From contig NZ_JALAGT010000111.1 of the NCBI RefSeq assembly GCF_022712295.1, positions 1-60,460 on the forward strand: DNA of 60,460 nucleotides, in the 5' to 3' direction. How positions within the stretch are numbered: the stretch's first letter is position 1; every line of letters starts with the position of its first letter. The stretch is from Galactobacter sp. (GTDB lineage: Bacteria > Actinomycetota > Actinomycetes > Actinomycetales > Micrococcaceae). This document shows, one piece after another, positions 34,462 through 43,455 of the stretch. The translations under genes and the position numbers were made by a program. Under the pieces are notes generated by a model, which searched no databases, had not been told where the DNA came from, and saw nothing but the letters and a program-made list of their open reading frames with translations.

Positions 34462-35025
34462 GTGAGAACTCTTGCCGTCATGGCTGTATGCACCGGGAAC
34501 ATCTGCCGTTCCGCGTTGGCCGAGTACGTCTTGCGTGATGCCCTCGAGAAAGCCGGCCTCGGCGACCAGGTCCAGGTCACCAGCTCAGGCATCTCCGACG
34601 AGGAGGAGGGCCGCCCCATGGACCCTCGGATGGCAGCCATCGCTCGGAGCCTCAACCTGGACCCCAGCGCCCACCGGGCACGTCCCATGCCCCATTCGGC
34701 ATGGGAAACCCAAGACCTGTTCCTGGCCGCTGACCTGAATCACCTGCGTACGCTGCGTCGTTGGGCGCCCACCCCTGAGCTCCGTGGCAAGATCCGCCTC
34801 CTGCGCAGTTTCGACCCTGCTTCCGTCGCGCTCACAGAAGAACAGCAGGGCATGGCGGACCCTTGGTACGGCGGCCAACAGGACTTCGAGCTCACGCGCG
34901 ACCAGGTCCTGGCCTCGATCCCCGGGGTCGTGGACCACCTGATGGCAACGCTCAAGGGGACCCACCTCAACAGCTCCGGCCCTGGCATCACCCGCATTCA
35001 CAGCTCACGCCTCCGCCGCCACTGA
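34462..35025 (+). CDS. Low-molecular-weight protein-tyrosine phosphatase
   Basis: 187 residues. The active-site loop VCTGNICRSA (CX5R-S) is at residues 9-18 and the general-acid motif DPWYGG lies about 55 residues before the end, both intact. Likely dephosphorylates cytosolic phosphotyrosine or arginine, as in PtpA/YwlE. Start is GTG at 34462; TAGCGT lies 7 bases before it with no Shine-Dalgarno, so it is probably leaderless. Its stop overlaps the next ATG (TGATG). Confidence 0.9.
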   Translation: MRTLAVMAVCTGNICRSALAEYVLRDALEKAGLGDQVQVTSSGISDEEEGRPMDPRMAAIARSLNLDPSAHRARPMPHSAWETQDLFLAADLNHLRTLRRWAPTPELRGKIRLLRSFDPASVALTEEQQGMADPWYGGQQDFELTRDQVLASIPGVVDHLMATLKGTHLNSSGPGITRIHSSRLRRH

Positions 35026-35630
35026 TGGCCCACCCCCTCGACCGCCCGGTTCTGCTCGCCATCGACGGCCGCTCCGGCTCCGGGAAAACGTCCCTCGCCG
35101 CTGCACTCCAGCGGGCACTGGCCGCACAGCACCACCTGGATGTCGAGGTCTTCCACGTGGAGGACACGTACCGCGGGTGGGAAGGCCTCCAGGCCGGAGT
35201 GGACCACTACGTGCAGGCCGTGCTGCCGCCCCTGCACCGGGGTGAGACAGCGACCTGGCATGCCTGGGATTGGGCGGCAGGCAGAGTGGAGACCACGCAG
35301 CGCGTTGCCCGCCCGGCTTCGGTGGTGATCTGTGAGGGAGTCGGCGCCGCCTGCAAACAGGCCCTTCCCATGCTGGATGCCGCACTGACCTTGGACGTGC
35401 CGGCAGACCACCGCAAGCAGCGCGCCCTGGCCAGGGACGGCGAGACCTACCGTCCGTACTGGGATGTGTGGGCAGCGCAGGAAGACGACTTCCTTCGCGA
35501 CCAGGAAACGGTGCCGGAACCGGCTCGCGGCTTGGACCTGACGTTGGCACCGCCAACGACCGCCGATCTCGCCGCTACATACCAAGCGGCCGAGACCTGG
35601 GCGCTTCAAGTCATCACGTCAACGCTCTGA
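35025..35630 (+). CDS. P-loop kinase/ATPase, uridine-kinase-like
   Basis: 201 residues. Walker A GRSGSGKTSLA lies at the N-terminus, an acidic strand HVEDTYRGWEGL follows, and VICEGVGAA is the Walker B-like strand. It resembles short actinobacterial AAA proteins annotated as uridine-kinase-like, but the nucleoside-binding residues cannot be assigned, so the substrate is unknown. Translationally coupled to the phosphatase gene upstream. Confidence 0.75.
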   Translation: MAHPLDRPVLLAIDGRSGSGKTSLAAALQRALAAQHHLDVEVFHVEDTYRGWEGLQAGVDHYVQAVLPPLHRGETATWHAWDWAAGRVETTQRVARPASVVICEGVGAACKQALPMLDAALTLDVPADHRKQRALARDGETYRPYWDVWAAQEDDFLRDQETVPEPARGLDLTLAPPTTADLAATYQAAETWALQVITSTL

Positions 35631-35662
35631 CTCGAGGCGTGCGTCGTCACGGTCGGCAGGAG

Positions 35663-37144
35663 CTACTGCATCACAGAACTGAGCCGGGCGATGTTGTCCA
35701 GCCACTTCTGGGTCCGGCTGCGCTGCGCCCAGACCTCCTGAGTGAGCTGCGTGCAGTCCTCGCGGTAGCCGTCCATGACCTTGTTCAGCGCCATGACCGG
35801 TGCGGAACCCATCAGCATGAGGGAGACTTCCGCGTTCAGGGAGAAGGAGCGGATGTCGAAGTTGGAGGAGCCGAAGATCGCGGCCTGGTCGTCAACGGTG
35901 ATGCACTTGGTGTGCAGCACCATGGGGTCCCTGTAGCGGTAGAGCTTCACCCCTGCGTTGAGCAGATCCTCGTAATAGGACTGCTGTGCGTGGTTGGTGA
36001 GGGCGTGGTCGCCGCGCGCGGAGACGTAGACCTCCACGTTCACCCCACGCTGAGCCGCCGTGGTCAACGCATACAGCAGCGAATCGTCCGGCACCAGGTA
36101 AGGGCTGGTGAGCCTGATCTGCGACTGGGCGTTGTAGATCAGGGTGTTGAACAGACGCAGGTTGTTCTCGGTAGGGAACCCCGGCCCGGAGGGGACCACC
36201 TGCCCGGTGACGCGTCCGGGACGGTGACCGGTGTCCAGTTCCAAGGACCCGAACAGGTTCTCACCGGTCTCCAGCATCCAGTCCGTGGCGAAGACCAGGT
36301 CGAGGTGGTCCACGAGCGGACCCTGGACGCGCCCCAGGATCTCGACCCATTCTCGGCCGATCTTGGCCGACTTCTTGCGCTTGTATCCGGGTTCGATGAG
36401 GTTTTGAGAACCGGTGAAGGCCACACGCCCGTCCACGACCACGATCTTGCGGTGGTTACGCAGATCGGGACGGCGCCAGCGCCAGCGGAGAGGGGCGATG
36501 GGCAGCATGACATGCCAATCCACTCCCCCACGCGTGAGTTGACGCTTGAGCTTGCGGTAGCCGGGGATGCGCCATGAACCGATCTGGTCGTAGAGGAAGC
36601 GAACCTTCACACCGCGCCCGACTGCCCTGATCATCGCGTCGAACACCGGACCCGCATAGTCGGGGTCCGATCCCACGATGTAGAACTGCACGTGGGCATA
36701 GTTCTCGGCGGAGTCGATGGCTTCCACCAGCTGGCGCATGGAGGTCTTGTAGTCGGTGGACAGCTCCAGCGTGTTGCCGGGAACCGGCGGGAAGGCTCCG
36801 AGCATACGGTTGAGGACCACCGCCGAATGCACCCATTCCTTGGCCGAGGTCGGCACGTCCTTGGGGTCGAAGTGGTCCGTGGTGGACTTCATGATGGCCT
36901 GATTGATCGAGGCCTGCCGCTTGAGCCGGTTGGCGCTGAGCCGGTTGGATCCGAAGAGCAGGAAGGCCAGCAGCCCCACGTAGGGGATGAAGAAGATGGC
37001 GAGCAACCATGCCATGGCCGTGGTGGGCCGGCGCCGCCCAGGCACGATGCCGAGCATCAGAACGCGCACCAGAATATCCACTGCGAAGGCGATACCCACG
37101 ACAACGCTCGGCCACCCGTCGGGGACACCCGTCCACAGGAACAT
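35663..37144 (-). CDS. cls: Cardiolipin synthase
   Basis: 493 residues from the ATG at 37144. The frame opens 15 codons earlier with a TTG. Makes cardiolipin from phosphatidylglycerol in the membrane. Two N-terminal membrane segments (about 10-60) precede two phospholipase D motifs, NHRKIVVVDGRVAFTGSQN and VLHTKCITVDDQAAIFGSSN, each with HxKx4D. An intact PLD-type enzyme of normal length. GAGGAG lies 12 bases before the chosen ATG, so the start is not certain. Confidence 0.92.
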   Translation of the reverse strand: MFLWTGVPDGWPSVVVGIAFAVDILVRVLMLGIVPGRRRPTTAMAWLLAIFFIPYVGLLAFLLFGSNRLSANRLKRQASINQAIMKSTTDHFDPKDVPTSAKEWVHSAVVLNRMLGAFPPVPGNTLELSTDYKTSMRQLVEAIDSAENYAHVQFYIVGSDPDYAGPVFDAMIRAVGRGVKVRFLYDQIGSWRIPGYRKLKRQLTRGGVDWHVMLPIAPLRWRWRRPDLRNHRKIVVVDGRVAFTGSQNLIEPGYKRKKSAKIGREWVEILGRVQGPLVDHLDLVFATDWMLETGENLFGSLELDTGHRPGRVTGQVVPSGPGFPTENNLRLFNTLIYNAQSQIRLTSPYLVPDDSLLYALTTAAQRGVNVEVYVSARGDHALTNHAQQSYYEDLLNAGVKLYRYRDPMVLHTKCITVDDQAAIFGSSNFDIRSFSLNAEVSLMLMGSAPVMALNKVMDGYREDCTQLTQEVWAQRSRTQKWLDNIARLSSVMQ

Positions 37145-37238
37145 GCTGCTCTTGGACTCCTCACCTGCACTCGTACTCCGCGGTGCCAACGAGTCTATCG
37201 GTAGCAGGCATCCGGCCGGTCGGTTCTACCATGAGGAC

Positions 37239-38153
37239 ATGCCCACAACACCTGAGACCGTGGTGCTCTCCGCCGTCATGTTGACCGAGGCCCACCCCAG
37301 AGGAGTGCTGGTGGATGTGGAGCAGCCGCAGTTGCTGCTCTCGGACCGGGCAGCGAGTCGTGGCGACGGAGTCTTCGAATCCCTGCTCCTGCGCCGCGGT
37401 GCACTACGTTCCCTCGAGGAGCACCTGGCCCGGCTGCGCCGCTCGGCTGAGGCGCTGCGCCTCCGCGGTCCGGATGACGCCGCGTGGAAGGCGGCGATCG
37501 GCACCTGCCTGGATGCCGCCGTCGGGCAGTGGGACGCGCCTACTGCACCCGAAGTCAGCGTGAAATTGGTGCTCTCGCGCGGCCCGGAGGGCCGTGGACA
37601 AGGCCCGACGGCGTGGGTCCTCGTGGCACCCGTGCCTCACCGGACCCGGTACGGGCCCGAGCGTGGGCTCAAGGTCATCACGTTGGACAGGGGGTATCCG
37701 GCAGGAATCGGGCAGCGCGCGCCGTGGCTTCTGATCGGCGTGAAGACGTTGTCCTACGCCGTGAATCTGGCGGCCCAGCGCTGGGCCGTGGAGCACGGCG
37801 CGGATGACGCGATCTTCGTCTCCACGGATGGAGTGGTCCTGGAGGGCGCGACGTCCTCGGTGATCCTGGCGAACGTCGGCCAGGACGGCGTTGTCACGCT
37901 GACCACCCCGGCGGACGAGGACGGCCTGCTCCCTGGCACCACCCAGGCGGCCGCCTTCCGGGTGGCCACGTCCCTCGGTTGGAGGGTGGAAGCACGGCGC
38001 GTGAGGGTTGATGACCTCGAGCGAGCCGACGCACTGTGGCTGGTTTCCTCTGTGCGGTTGGCCGCCGCGGTCACAGAGCTGGATGGGGTGAAGATCCCCT
38101 GCGACCCGAAACTGCATCGCCAGTTGTGGGAGGGATTGGACCGCGAGCTCTGA
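37239..38153 (+). CDS. Class IV aminotransferase, aminodeoxychorismate lyase-like
   Basis: 304 residues. PLP enzyme. The catalytic lysine is in LIGVKTLSYAVNL, and DDAIFVSTDGVVLEGATSSV and LPGTTQAA are the PLP-binding and substrate-loop motifs of the PabC/branched-chain aminotransferase fold. PabC function (4-aminobenzoate for folate) is favoured by length and motif, but D-amino acid transaminase cannot be excluded. TACCAT lies 6 bases before the ATG; a GAGG is very close as well. Divergent from cls. Confidence 0.82.
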   Translation: MPTTPETVVLSAVMLTEAHPRGVLVDVEQPQLLLSDRAASRGDGVFESLLLRRGALRSLEEHLARLRRSAEALRLRGPDDAAWKAAIGTCLDAAVGQWDAPTAPEVSVKLVLSRGPEGRGQGPTAWVLVAPVPHRTRYGPERGLKVITLDRGYPAGIGQRAPWLLIGVKTLSYAVNLAAQRWAVEHGADDAIFVSTDGVVLEGATSSVILANVGQDGVVTLTTPADEDGLLPGTTQAAAFRVATSLGWRVEARRVRVDDLERADALWLVSSVRLAAAVTELDGVKIPCDPKLHRQLWEGLDREL

Positions 38154-38160
38154 TCGACGG

Positions 38161-38189
38161 TTAACAAAAGTAAAACGTTGTGACATAAT
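38161..38189 (+). promoter_or_regulatory. Strong sigma-70-type promoter upstream of the orphan gene at 38286
   Basis: TTAACA (38161-38166) and CATAAT (38184-38189) are separated by exactly 17 bases, 5/6 matches each. This is the best primary promoter in the window. It implies a leader of about 90 bases before the ATG at 38286. Confidence 0.75.
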
Positions 38190-38285
38190 GGTCTGCACCA
38201 CTCGTGCTGTTGTCCTGGATCACATCTGATCCCAAGAGCACCGTTCAGTGGTCAAAGGAACTAGATCGACCAATGGAGGTCGTCG

Positions 38286-38606
38286 ATGTCGATCAATGCA
38301 GCCGTCGTGAGCGCCGGAGGCGCTTCGGTGTTCCGACGCCCAACCACCCGTTCCTTGCAGCTGCTCTGCATGACTCCGGACCAGGTGGAACAGCTTGAAC
38401 TTCCCACCACTCGTTCGGGGCACCGATACGCCGTCCAGAGCGTCGATGACCTGCTGGCCTCGGTGGTGTTCTCGATGCGCAACGACAGCCGACCGGTGCA
38501 CGTGCTCCGCCCCAAGACCGCAGGAATCTTTGCCACCGGGTATCCGGCCGACCGCGTCGATCGGCTCCTCAAGCGACTGCGCGCCCAGGGCGCCCTCACC
38601 TACTGA
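38286..38606 (+). CDS. Orphan 106-residue protein with strong promoter
   Basis: No family recognised. The chain is soluble, starting with SINAAVVSAGGASVFRRPTTRS and ending in a basic helix (RVDRLLKRLRAQGAL) that could contact nucleic acid or a partner. One Cys. GGAGGT lies 5 bases before the ATG and a near-consensus promoter about 100 bases upstream, so it is probably highly expressed. It lies between a PabC-like gene and the convergent repeat-protein gene. Coding status is supported by the ribosome site and promoter. Confidence 0.75.
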   Translation: MSINAAVVSAGGASVFRRPTTRSLQLLCMTPDQVEQLELPTTRSGHRYAVQSVDDLLASVVFSMRNDSRPVHVLRPKTAGIFATGYPADRVDRLLKRLRAQGALTY

Positions 38607-38625
38607 ACCTGTTCGGTCCGGGCCT

Positions 38626-40065
38626 TCAGAAAGTGTTGTAGGCCTTCCGAGACATGAAGACCCCGTGCCCCGTGCGGGTGTCCCAGCACGTCATCCCGGT
38701 GTCCAACATGGCGCAGACGTTGTCCCTGTAGTAGACGGTCTCCCCGTAGTCCATCTGATGCGGCTTGGCGTCCTCGGCCTGGAAACGCGCCAGGCTGTTG
38801 TGCTCCTGCAGCGAACTGTCGTCGCCACCCTCCAGATCGAACCACCACTGGCCGGAATTCGAGTCCGTGCTCTCGGGGTCGTCTCTGTAGGACAAAAGGC
38901 CACAGCCCTTGCTCGTCTCGGTGAACTCGCAGCCGATGTTCCCCGCCGGGCTCATCAGCATCGCCAGCCCTCCTTCGGATTCGTTGAGCTGCTGGGCGTT
39001 GGCGGGCCTTGGACCACCCGCACCAGGTGCACCACCGGCGTCGATCGCGGCACGCACCTGCGATGAAGGGAACGACAGAGAACTGCGGCCGTCATCACCC
39101 GAGGTCGGTAGCACCGTCACCGTGGAATCCACATAGTTGACGCCCTCCCTGGAGCTGGCTGCGACCACGTCGTAGTCGCCGGGGAGAGCGGCCAGCCGAA
39201 CCTTGTCCTGGTCCGAGGGCAACGAGACGTTCTGCCCGTTGACCGTCACCGAGGACACAGGCTGGTCCACCACGAGCTCCTGCTCGGGTCCATCCGTGAC
39301 CTTCCAGGACGCGCCGGACTGATCCTTTCGCCGCAGGTCGAAGGAGACCGGGAAGGTCTCGCTCGACTGGGTGAGATCCGCCTTGACCGTCACCTCGTCA
39401 TCGTCCGCCGTCACGCTCTGGATCTCATAGCGTGTCGGGCGGTTCTTGGAGGCGGAATAGATCTCGGGGTCGAGGATGAGGTCCTCGCCGCTGACGGTAT
39501 CGGGGCGCCAGATCTTCAGTGCGGTAGCGGCATCGCCGTCCACGAGTGCGTCCAAGTAGCCCTCGACCGTGTCCTGAGCCGCGACCGTATCCGTCTTGGT
39601 CTTGTGGTTATTTGTCACGGCCAGGACAACCACCACAGCCACCACGAGCACAACGGCGAGGACGGGCACCCACCACCAACGACGCCAGCCGGGAACCACC
39701 GGCGGAGTCGGCTTCCGCGCAGCCGACGCTCCCGCGTCGACCCCTTGAGCGGAGAAATTCGGCGCGGCCCAAGGAAGGACGGGCTCTCGGATGGACACGA
39801 AGGTCTCGTCCGGATCCGATTCCGGGATGGTGTGACGCTCCGGCATCGTGGAGCGCACCGATTCTCGACCTGGGTCCGGAACCGGGGGAAGGCCCACCCG
39901 AGTGGCTTCAGGATCCACCGGAAGACCTACCCGGGTGGCGTCGGGATCCACGGGGATCCCCACGTGAGTGGCATCCGGATCCCAGGTCAGCCCAACACGT
40001 GTGGCGTCGTCATCGTAGCCACCGGAACCCTCCCCAGACCGGCCCGCGGGTGACGGCTGCGCCAT
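38626..40065 (-). CDS. Membrane protein with N-terminal (D/E)ATRVG repeats
   Basis: 479 residues. Residues 18-63 contain four 11-residue repeats of the form DPDATRVGLPV, and a related DPDETFV lies at about 83-90. One membrane segment at about 131-151 (WWWVPVLAVVLVVAVVVV) follows a basic stop. The remaining ~330 residues are predicted outside, with four cysteines in two pairs near the C-terminus (IGCEF/KGCGL and NVCAM/MTCWD), likely disulfides. The repeats are on the cytosolic side and look like acidic Thr phospho-acceptor sites, which is inference. No enzyme domain recognised. AGGA lies 5 bases before the ATG. Confidence 0.8.
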   Translation of the reverse strand: MAQPSPAGRSGEGSGGYDDDATRVGLTWDPDATHVGIPVDPDATRVGLPVDPEATRVGLPPVPDPGRESVRSTMPERHTIPESDPDETFVSIREPVLPWAAPNFSAQGVDAGASAARKPTPPVVPGWRRWWWVPVLAVVLVVAVVVVLAVTNNHKTKTDTVAAQDTVEGYLDALVDGDAATALKIWRPDTVSGEDLILDPEIYSASKNRPTRYEIQSVTADDDEVTVKADLTQSSETFPVSFDLRRKDQSGASWKVTDGPEQELVVDQPVSSVTVNGQNVSLPSDQDKVRLAALPGDYDVVAASSREGVNYVDSTVTVLPTSGDDGRSSLSFPSSQVRAAIDAGGAPGAGGPRPANAQQLNESEGGLAMLMSPAGNIGCEFTETSKGCGLLSYRDDPESTDSNSGQWWFDLEGGDDSSLQEHNSLARFQAEDAKPHQMDYGETVYYRDNVCAMLDTGMTCWDTRTGHGVFMSRKAYNTF

Positions 40066-40130
40066 ACGTATCCTGCTCCTCGACTCTTCAGGGGACGGCC
40101 TCCATCATGCCATCCCGCCGTGGTCCAGGT

Positions 40131-40943
40131 TCACCAAACGAGGTTCCAGGTGCCCAGCGTCACCGAGGTCACGACCGCCAGAACAGCCACGATGACGGAT
40201 CCCAACAGAAGCACCAGGTCGGACGGCCCGGTCACCACCGGCCGCGCCCAGCTGCGAGCCCAGCCCCGCCCGGATCCTGCGAACCCCTTGGCATCCATGG
40301 TGGTGGCCAACCGCGTTCCACGCCGGATGGCCTGGACCAACAGTGCGAAGGCGACGGACACGAACCCGGCACCACTCAGTCCCCTGGCGCGCCGCGCCGA
40401 GGCCAGGATCCGCCATTCCTCGGTGAGTACGCCACCGAGCCGCAGCGCACCGAGGGCACCGAGCACAAAACGCACGGGCAGTCTCAGCCGTACGGCCAAC
40501 CCGTCCGCCAGACGGGTCGCGTCGACACTGCCCAACAGGACCACTGCAGGCACGGCCACGGCCAGGGCACGCAGCCCCACCAACAGACCCAGGTAGAGCG
40601 ACCCAGCGGTCACGGTGTAGGGGCCAAAAGCAAAGAGTTCCGGCCCCGAGTCGGTGGCGATGAGGGCCGTCCCCCAGACGGCCATGAGCCCACCGAGGAC
40701 GAAGGCCAACACGAACAGGGCCAGGCGTTTGGGAGGTACCGAGGAGAACGGCAGCGCGATCACCGCTGCGGCCAACACCACGGCGGCCGTAGCAGGGTCC
40801 AGCGACACCACGATCGGCACGGCGAGCACCAGCGCGCAAGCTGCGATGATCAGCGGATCACGACGGGCCAACCAGGCACCAGGGCGCAGCTGCTGCGCGG
40901 CCTCGGCCGGGAATTCGACGGGGGCAATCACGGTTGCCTTCAT
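40131..40943 (-). CDS. ykoC: ECF transporter transmembrane subunit (EcfT type), YkoC
   Basis: 270 residues. Several hydrophobic segments, with ASARRARGL near residue 187 and TTMDAKGF near 218, the Ala-Arg and Asp-Ala-Lys-Gly coupling motifs of EcfT that contact the ATPases. Couples ATP hydrolysis to the substrate-binding subunit. Start overlaps the ykoD stop by 4 bases. Thiamine-precursor role comes from the riboswitch and neighbours. Confidence 0.85.
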   Translation of the reverse strand: MKATVIAPVEFPAEAAQQLRPGAWLARRDPLIIAACALVLAVPIVVSLDPATAAVVLAAAVIALPFSSVPPKRLALFVLAFVLGGLMAVWGTALIATDSGPELFAFGPYTVTAGSLYLGLLVGLRALAVAVPAVVLLGSVDATRLADGLAVRLRLPVRFVLGALGALRLGGVLTEEWRILASARRARGLSGAGFVSVAFALLVQAIRRGTRLATTMDAKGFAGSGRGWARSWARPVVTGPSDLVLLLGSVIVAVLAVVTSVTLGTWNLVW

Positions 40944-42559
40944 GCTGCGCCGACCTCCTCTGCTCGTCCGGCTTCCACGAGGACCCGCCGGGCGCCAAGA
41001 GCCGCAGAGAACTCCTTGTCATGGGTCACGGCGATGATCCCGGTCCCACGGTCCAGTTCCTCCCCCAGCAACCGAACGAGGTCTCCCCAGGTGTTGGCGT
41101 CCTGCCCGAAGGTGGGTTCGTCCAGGACCAGTAGGCGTGGACGCGTAGCCAGTGCCGTACCGACCGAGAGCCGACGCTGCTGGCCACCGGAGAGCTGATA
41201 CGGATTCAGTTCTGCGACGTGTTCCAGGTGCAATCGCCGCAGCAGGGATTCCACACGGGCCTCGATCTCGGCCTGGTCCAGTCCCACGCGTCGCGGTCCG
41301 AACGCGAGTTCGGCGCGCACGTTCCGCGTCAGGAATTGATGCTCGGGGTCCTGGAACACCATGCCGATGCTCTGGACCAGTTCCTTGGGTTTGAGCCGTT
41401 CGGGTTCCCTCGACGTCCCTCCGAGCAACGCCTCGGTTGCGGTGAGGTCACCGGAGCGTTTGCGCTGCAGGCCGGCCAGCGTCAGCGCTAGCGCGGTCTT
41501 CCCCTGGCCGTTGCTGCCCACCAGGCATACCGCCTCACCCGCGCGCACGTCCAGGTCGACATGCTCGACGGCGGCACTCACCTTGGTTCGTTTGCCCGCC
41601 CTGCGGGGCAGAGCAGCGCGGGTCGCGGAGAGGTCGCGTGCACTCAGCAGTACGTCGCCGTCTGGCCTTGACCCGAGTGGCCGAACGGCAGCACCCGGCA
41701 CTCGGCCGGGCACTCTCACACCCGCGCTCACCAGGGTCTCCACGACCTCGGTCCGCCCGAGCAGTTCCGCCGGATTGCCGTCCGCCACCAAGCCGGCCGG
41801 CTCACCCGGTTCCGCCGCAGCCAGTACCATCAAACGGTCCACGTGGCCCAGCCACAAGTCCAAACGGTGCTCCACCACCATCACGGTGGCCCCGAGGTCA
41901 CGCGCGGTCGACACGACGACCCGGCGCAGTTCCTCCGCGCCTTCCGGATCCAGGTTGGCCGTGGGCTCGTCCAGGAGCCACAGTCTGGGCCCCATGGTCA
42001 ACAGCCCGGCGACGGCTAGACGCTGTTTCTGGCCGCCAGAGAGCGCGTTCGTGGAGTGGTTCAGGGGTTGTGTCCCCAGCCCGACGGCGGCGAGCGACGC
42101 CCGCACCCGCGGCCAGATGGCTGCGGGGTCGGTGCCGAGGTTCTCGGCTCCGAAGGCCACGTCGTCGCCCATCCGAGCCATGACCACCTGGGTCTCCGGA
42201 TCCTGTTGGACCAGGCCGGCGCGCCCGGCGCTTGGCTGCTTGCCATCCACCGTGAGGCTGCCTGACATCCGGATTCCGTGGGGAGCCTCAGGATCGACGT
42301 TGTTCCCGTCGGCCTCCTCCGGTTCCAGAACGCCGGCCAGTGCATGCAACAGGGTGGATTTCCCGGCGCCGGAGGGCCCTGTTAGCAGGACGATCCGGCC
42401 AGGCTCCACTCGGAAGTCGAGCCCATCGAGAACCGGAACCTGGGAGCCAGCGGGCGTCAGCCCGAAGTCCTCGGCGACCACGGCGGCACCGGCCGCTGCC
42501 GACCACCGAGTACCGCCGTCGGGCAGAGAATCGCCGCTGGGCATGACGGAAAACGTCAT
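40940..42559 (-). CDS. ykoD: ECF transporter fused ATPase (two ABC domains), YkoD
   Basis: 539 residues. Two complete ABC cassettes in one chain. The first has Walker A TGPSGAGKST, signature NALSGGQKQRL and Walker B LWLLDEPTAN. The second has VGSNGQGKTAL, QLSGGQQRRLSV and LLVLDEPTFGQ. This replaces separate EcfA1 and EcfA2. TGATG overlap with ykoE (42559) and ATGA overlap with ykoC give a tight operon. Start taken as the first ATG; MPSGDS five residues on is also possible. Confidence 0.9.
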   Translation of the reverse strand: MTFSVMPSGDSLPDGGTRWSAAAGAAVVAEDFGLTPAGSQVPVLDGLDFRVEPGRIVLLTGPSGAGKSTLLHALAGVLEPEEADGNNVDPEAPHGIRMSGSLTVDGKQPSAGRAGLVQQDPETQVVMARMGDDVAFGAENLGTDPAAIWPRVRASLAAVGLGTQPLNHSTNALSGGQKQRLAVAGLLTMGPRLWLLDEPTANLDPEGAEELRRVVVSTARDLGATVMVVEHRLDLWLGHVDRLMVLAAAEPGEPAGLVADGNPAELLGRTEVVETLVSAGVRVPGRVPGAAVRPLGSRPDGDVLLSARDLSATRAALPRRAGKRTKVSAAVEHVDLDVRAGEAVCLVGSNGQGKTALALTLAGLQRKRSGDLTATEALLGGTSREPERLKPKELVQSIGMVFQDPEHQFLTRNVRAELAFGPRRVGLDQAEIEARVESLLRRLHLEHVAELNPYQLSGGQQRRLSVGTALATRPRLLVLDEPTFGQDANTWGDLVRLLGEELDRGTGIIAVTHDKEFSAALGARRVLVEAGRAEEVGAA

Positions 42560-43179
42560 CAGCCCAGCAAGGGCTCACGGTTGGCGCTGCGGGAGCGCAG
42601 CGCGGAGAGCGCTCCGGTGGCCGCGAGGCCCCGCGTGGCGAACCACATCAGCAGCCCGATCACCAGGCCGGACAGGGTCACGGACCCCACATACGCCCAC
42701 TTCCAGACGGTGGAATACTCCGGGTACCAGTTGGCGATAAAGGCGTCGTTGATACCGCAGGCGAAACCGGTCAAAGCGCCGGCCAGAAGGCCCACCTGGA
42801 TCCCGAAGCGCTTGTATCCGCCCGCGAGCGCGACACCCAGTTCGGCACCGGCACCCTGGATCAGGCCGGAGAGCAGCACCGTGGCTCCCCACGACGAACC
42901 GAAGACCGCGGAAATCACCGCAGCGACGATCTCGACGAACAGGCCGGCGCCCGGGCGACGCACCACCAAACCGGCCAGGACGCCGGGGAAGAGCCACAGG
43001 CCGCCCTTGAGACCGGACAGCGGGGGGAAGCCCACGAACACCGGGTCCCAGAGGTGATCGGCCCAGTTGACGACCGCGAAGATGACGCCGCCTGCCACCG
43101 CGAGCACGGCGGCGACCACGATGTCCACGGTTCGCCACCGAGCCACCTTGATGGGGGCAGACGTTGAAGTATCGGTCAT
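42559..43179 (-). CDS. ykoE: ECF transporter substrate-binding subunit YkoE (thiamine precursor)
   Basis: 206 residues, about six membrane segments. VNWADHLWDPVFVGFPP and the IQGAGAELGVALAGGYKRFG region match YkoE, the S component assigned to hydroxymethylpyrimidine/thiamine uptake. AAGGAGG lies close upstream of the ATG and a TPP riboswitch precedes it, so intracellular thiamine pyrophosphate shuts the operon off. Confidence 0.9.
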   Translation of the reverse strand: MTDTSTSAPIKVARWRTVDIVVAAVLAVAGGVIFAVVNWADHLWDPVFVGFPPLSGLKGGLWLFPGVLAGLVVRRPGAGLFVEIVAAVISAVFGSSWGATVLLSGLIQGAGAELGVALAGGYKRFGIQVGLLAGALTGFACGINDAFIANWYPEYSTVWKWAYVGSVTLSGLVIGLLMWFATRGLAATGALSALRSRSANREPLLG

Positions 43180-43249
43180 GATGTCCTCCTTGAGTCCCCT
43201 GGTAAGGGGTGTTCAGGAGGGGAGGCGAGCGCGAGCCCACCCGAGATCT

Positions 43250-43344
43250 CGACTCCCTATCGCCGGTATGACCCGGATCAGGTTCGAGGGTCTGCGGACC
43301 GTATCCGCACTCTCAGCGCCTGTTCATGGGGCGCTCCCCTGTCG
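43250..43344 (-). ncRNA. TPP riboswitch (THI element) controlling ykoEDC
   Basis: On the minus strand the P1 arms CGAC (43341-43344) and GTCG (43250-43253) enclose the THI core GGCGCTGAGAGTGCG and ACCTGATCCGGGTCATACCGGCGATAGGGA, the conserved binding core of TPP aptamers. It ends about 70 bases before the ykoE ATG. A CCTCCCCTCCT stretch (43215-43225) complementary to the Shine-Dalgarno AAGGAGG (43185-43191) lies between, suggesting control of translation start. Confidence 0.92.
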
Positions 43345-43455
43345 TATGTAGCAGCACCCATGATAGTCCACTTGGCGTTCGGGGTCTGAGCCCGATGCGT
43401 CATGAGCGGATAGGCTGGGGACCAGTTCAATGCACACCTCGTGAGGAGTCCCCAA

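Noticed and set aside
38176..38191. TGTGA within the 38.2-kb promoter as a Crp site
   Set aside because: The second half-site does not match TCACA; only one half is present.
40131..43179. ECF genes as a cobalt/nickel or biotin importer
   Set aside because: YkoE sequence and the TPP riboswitch point to thiamine precursor uptake.
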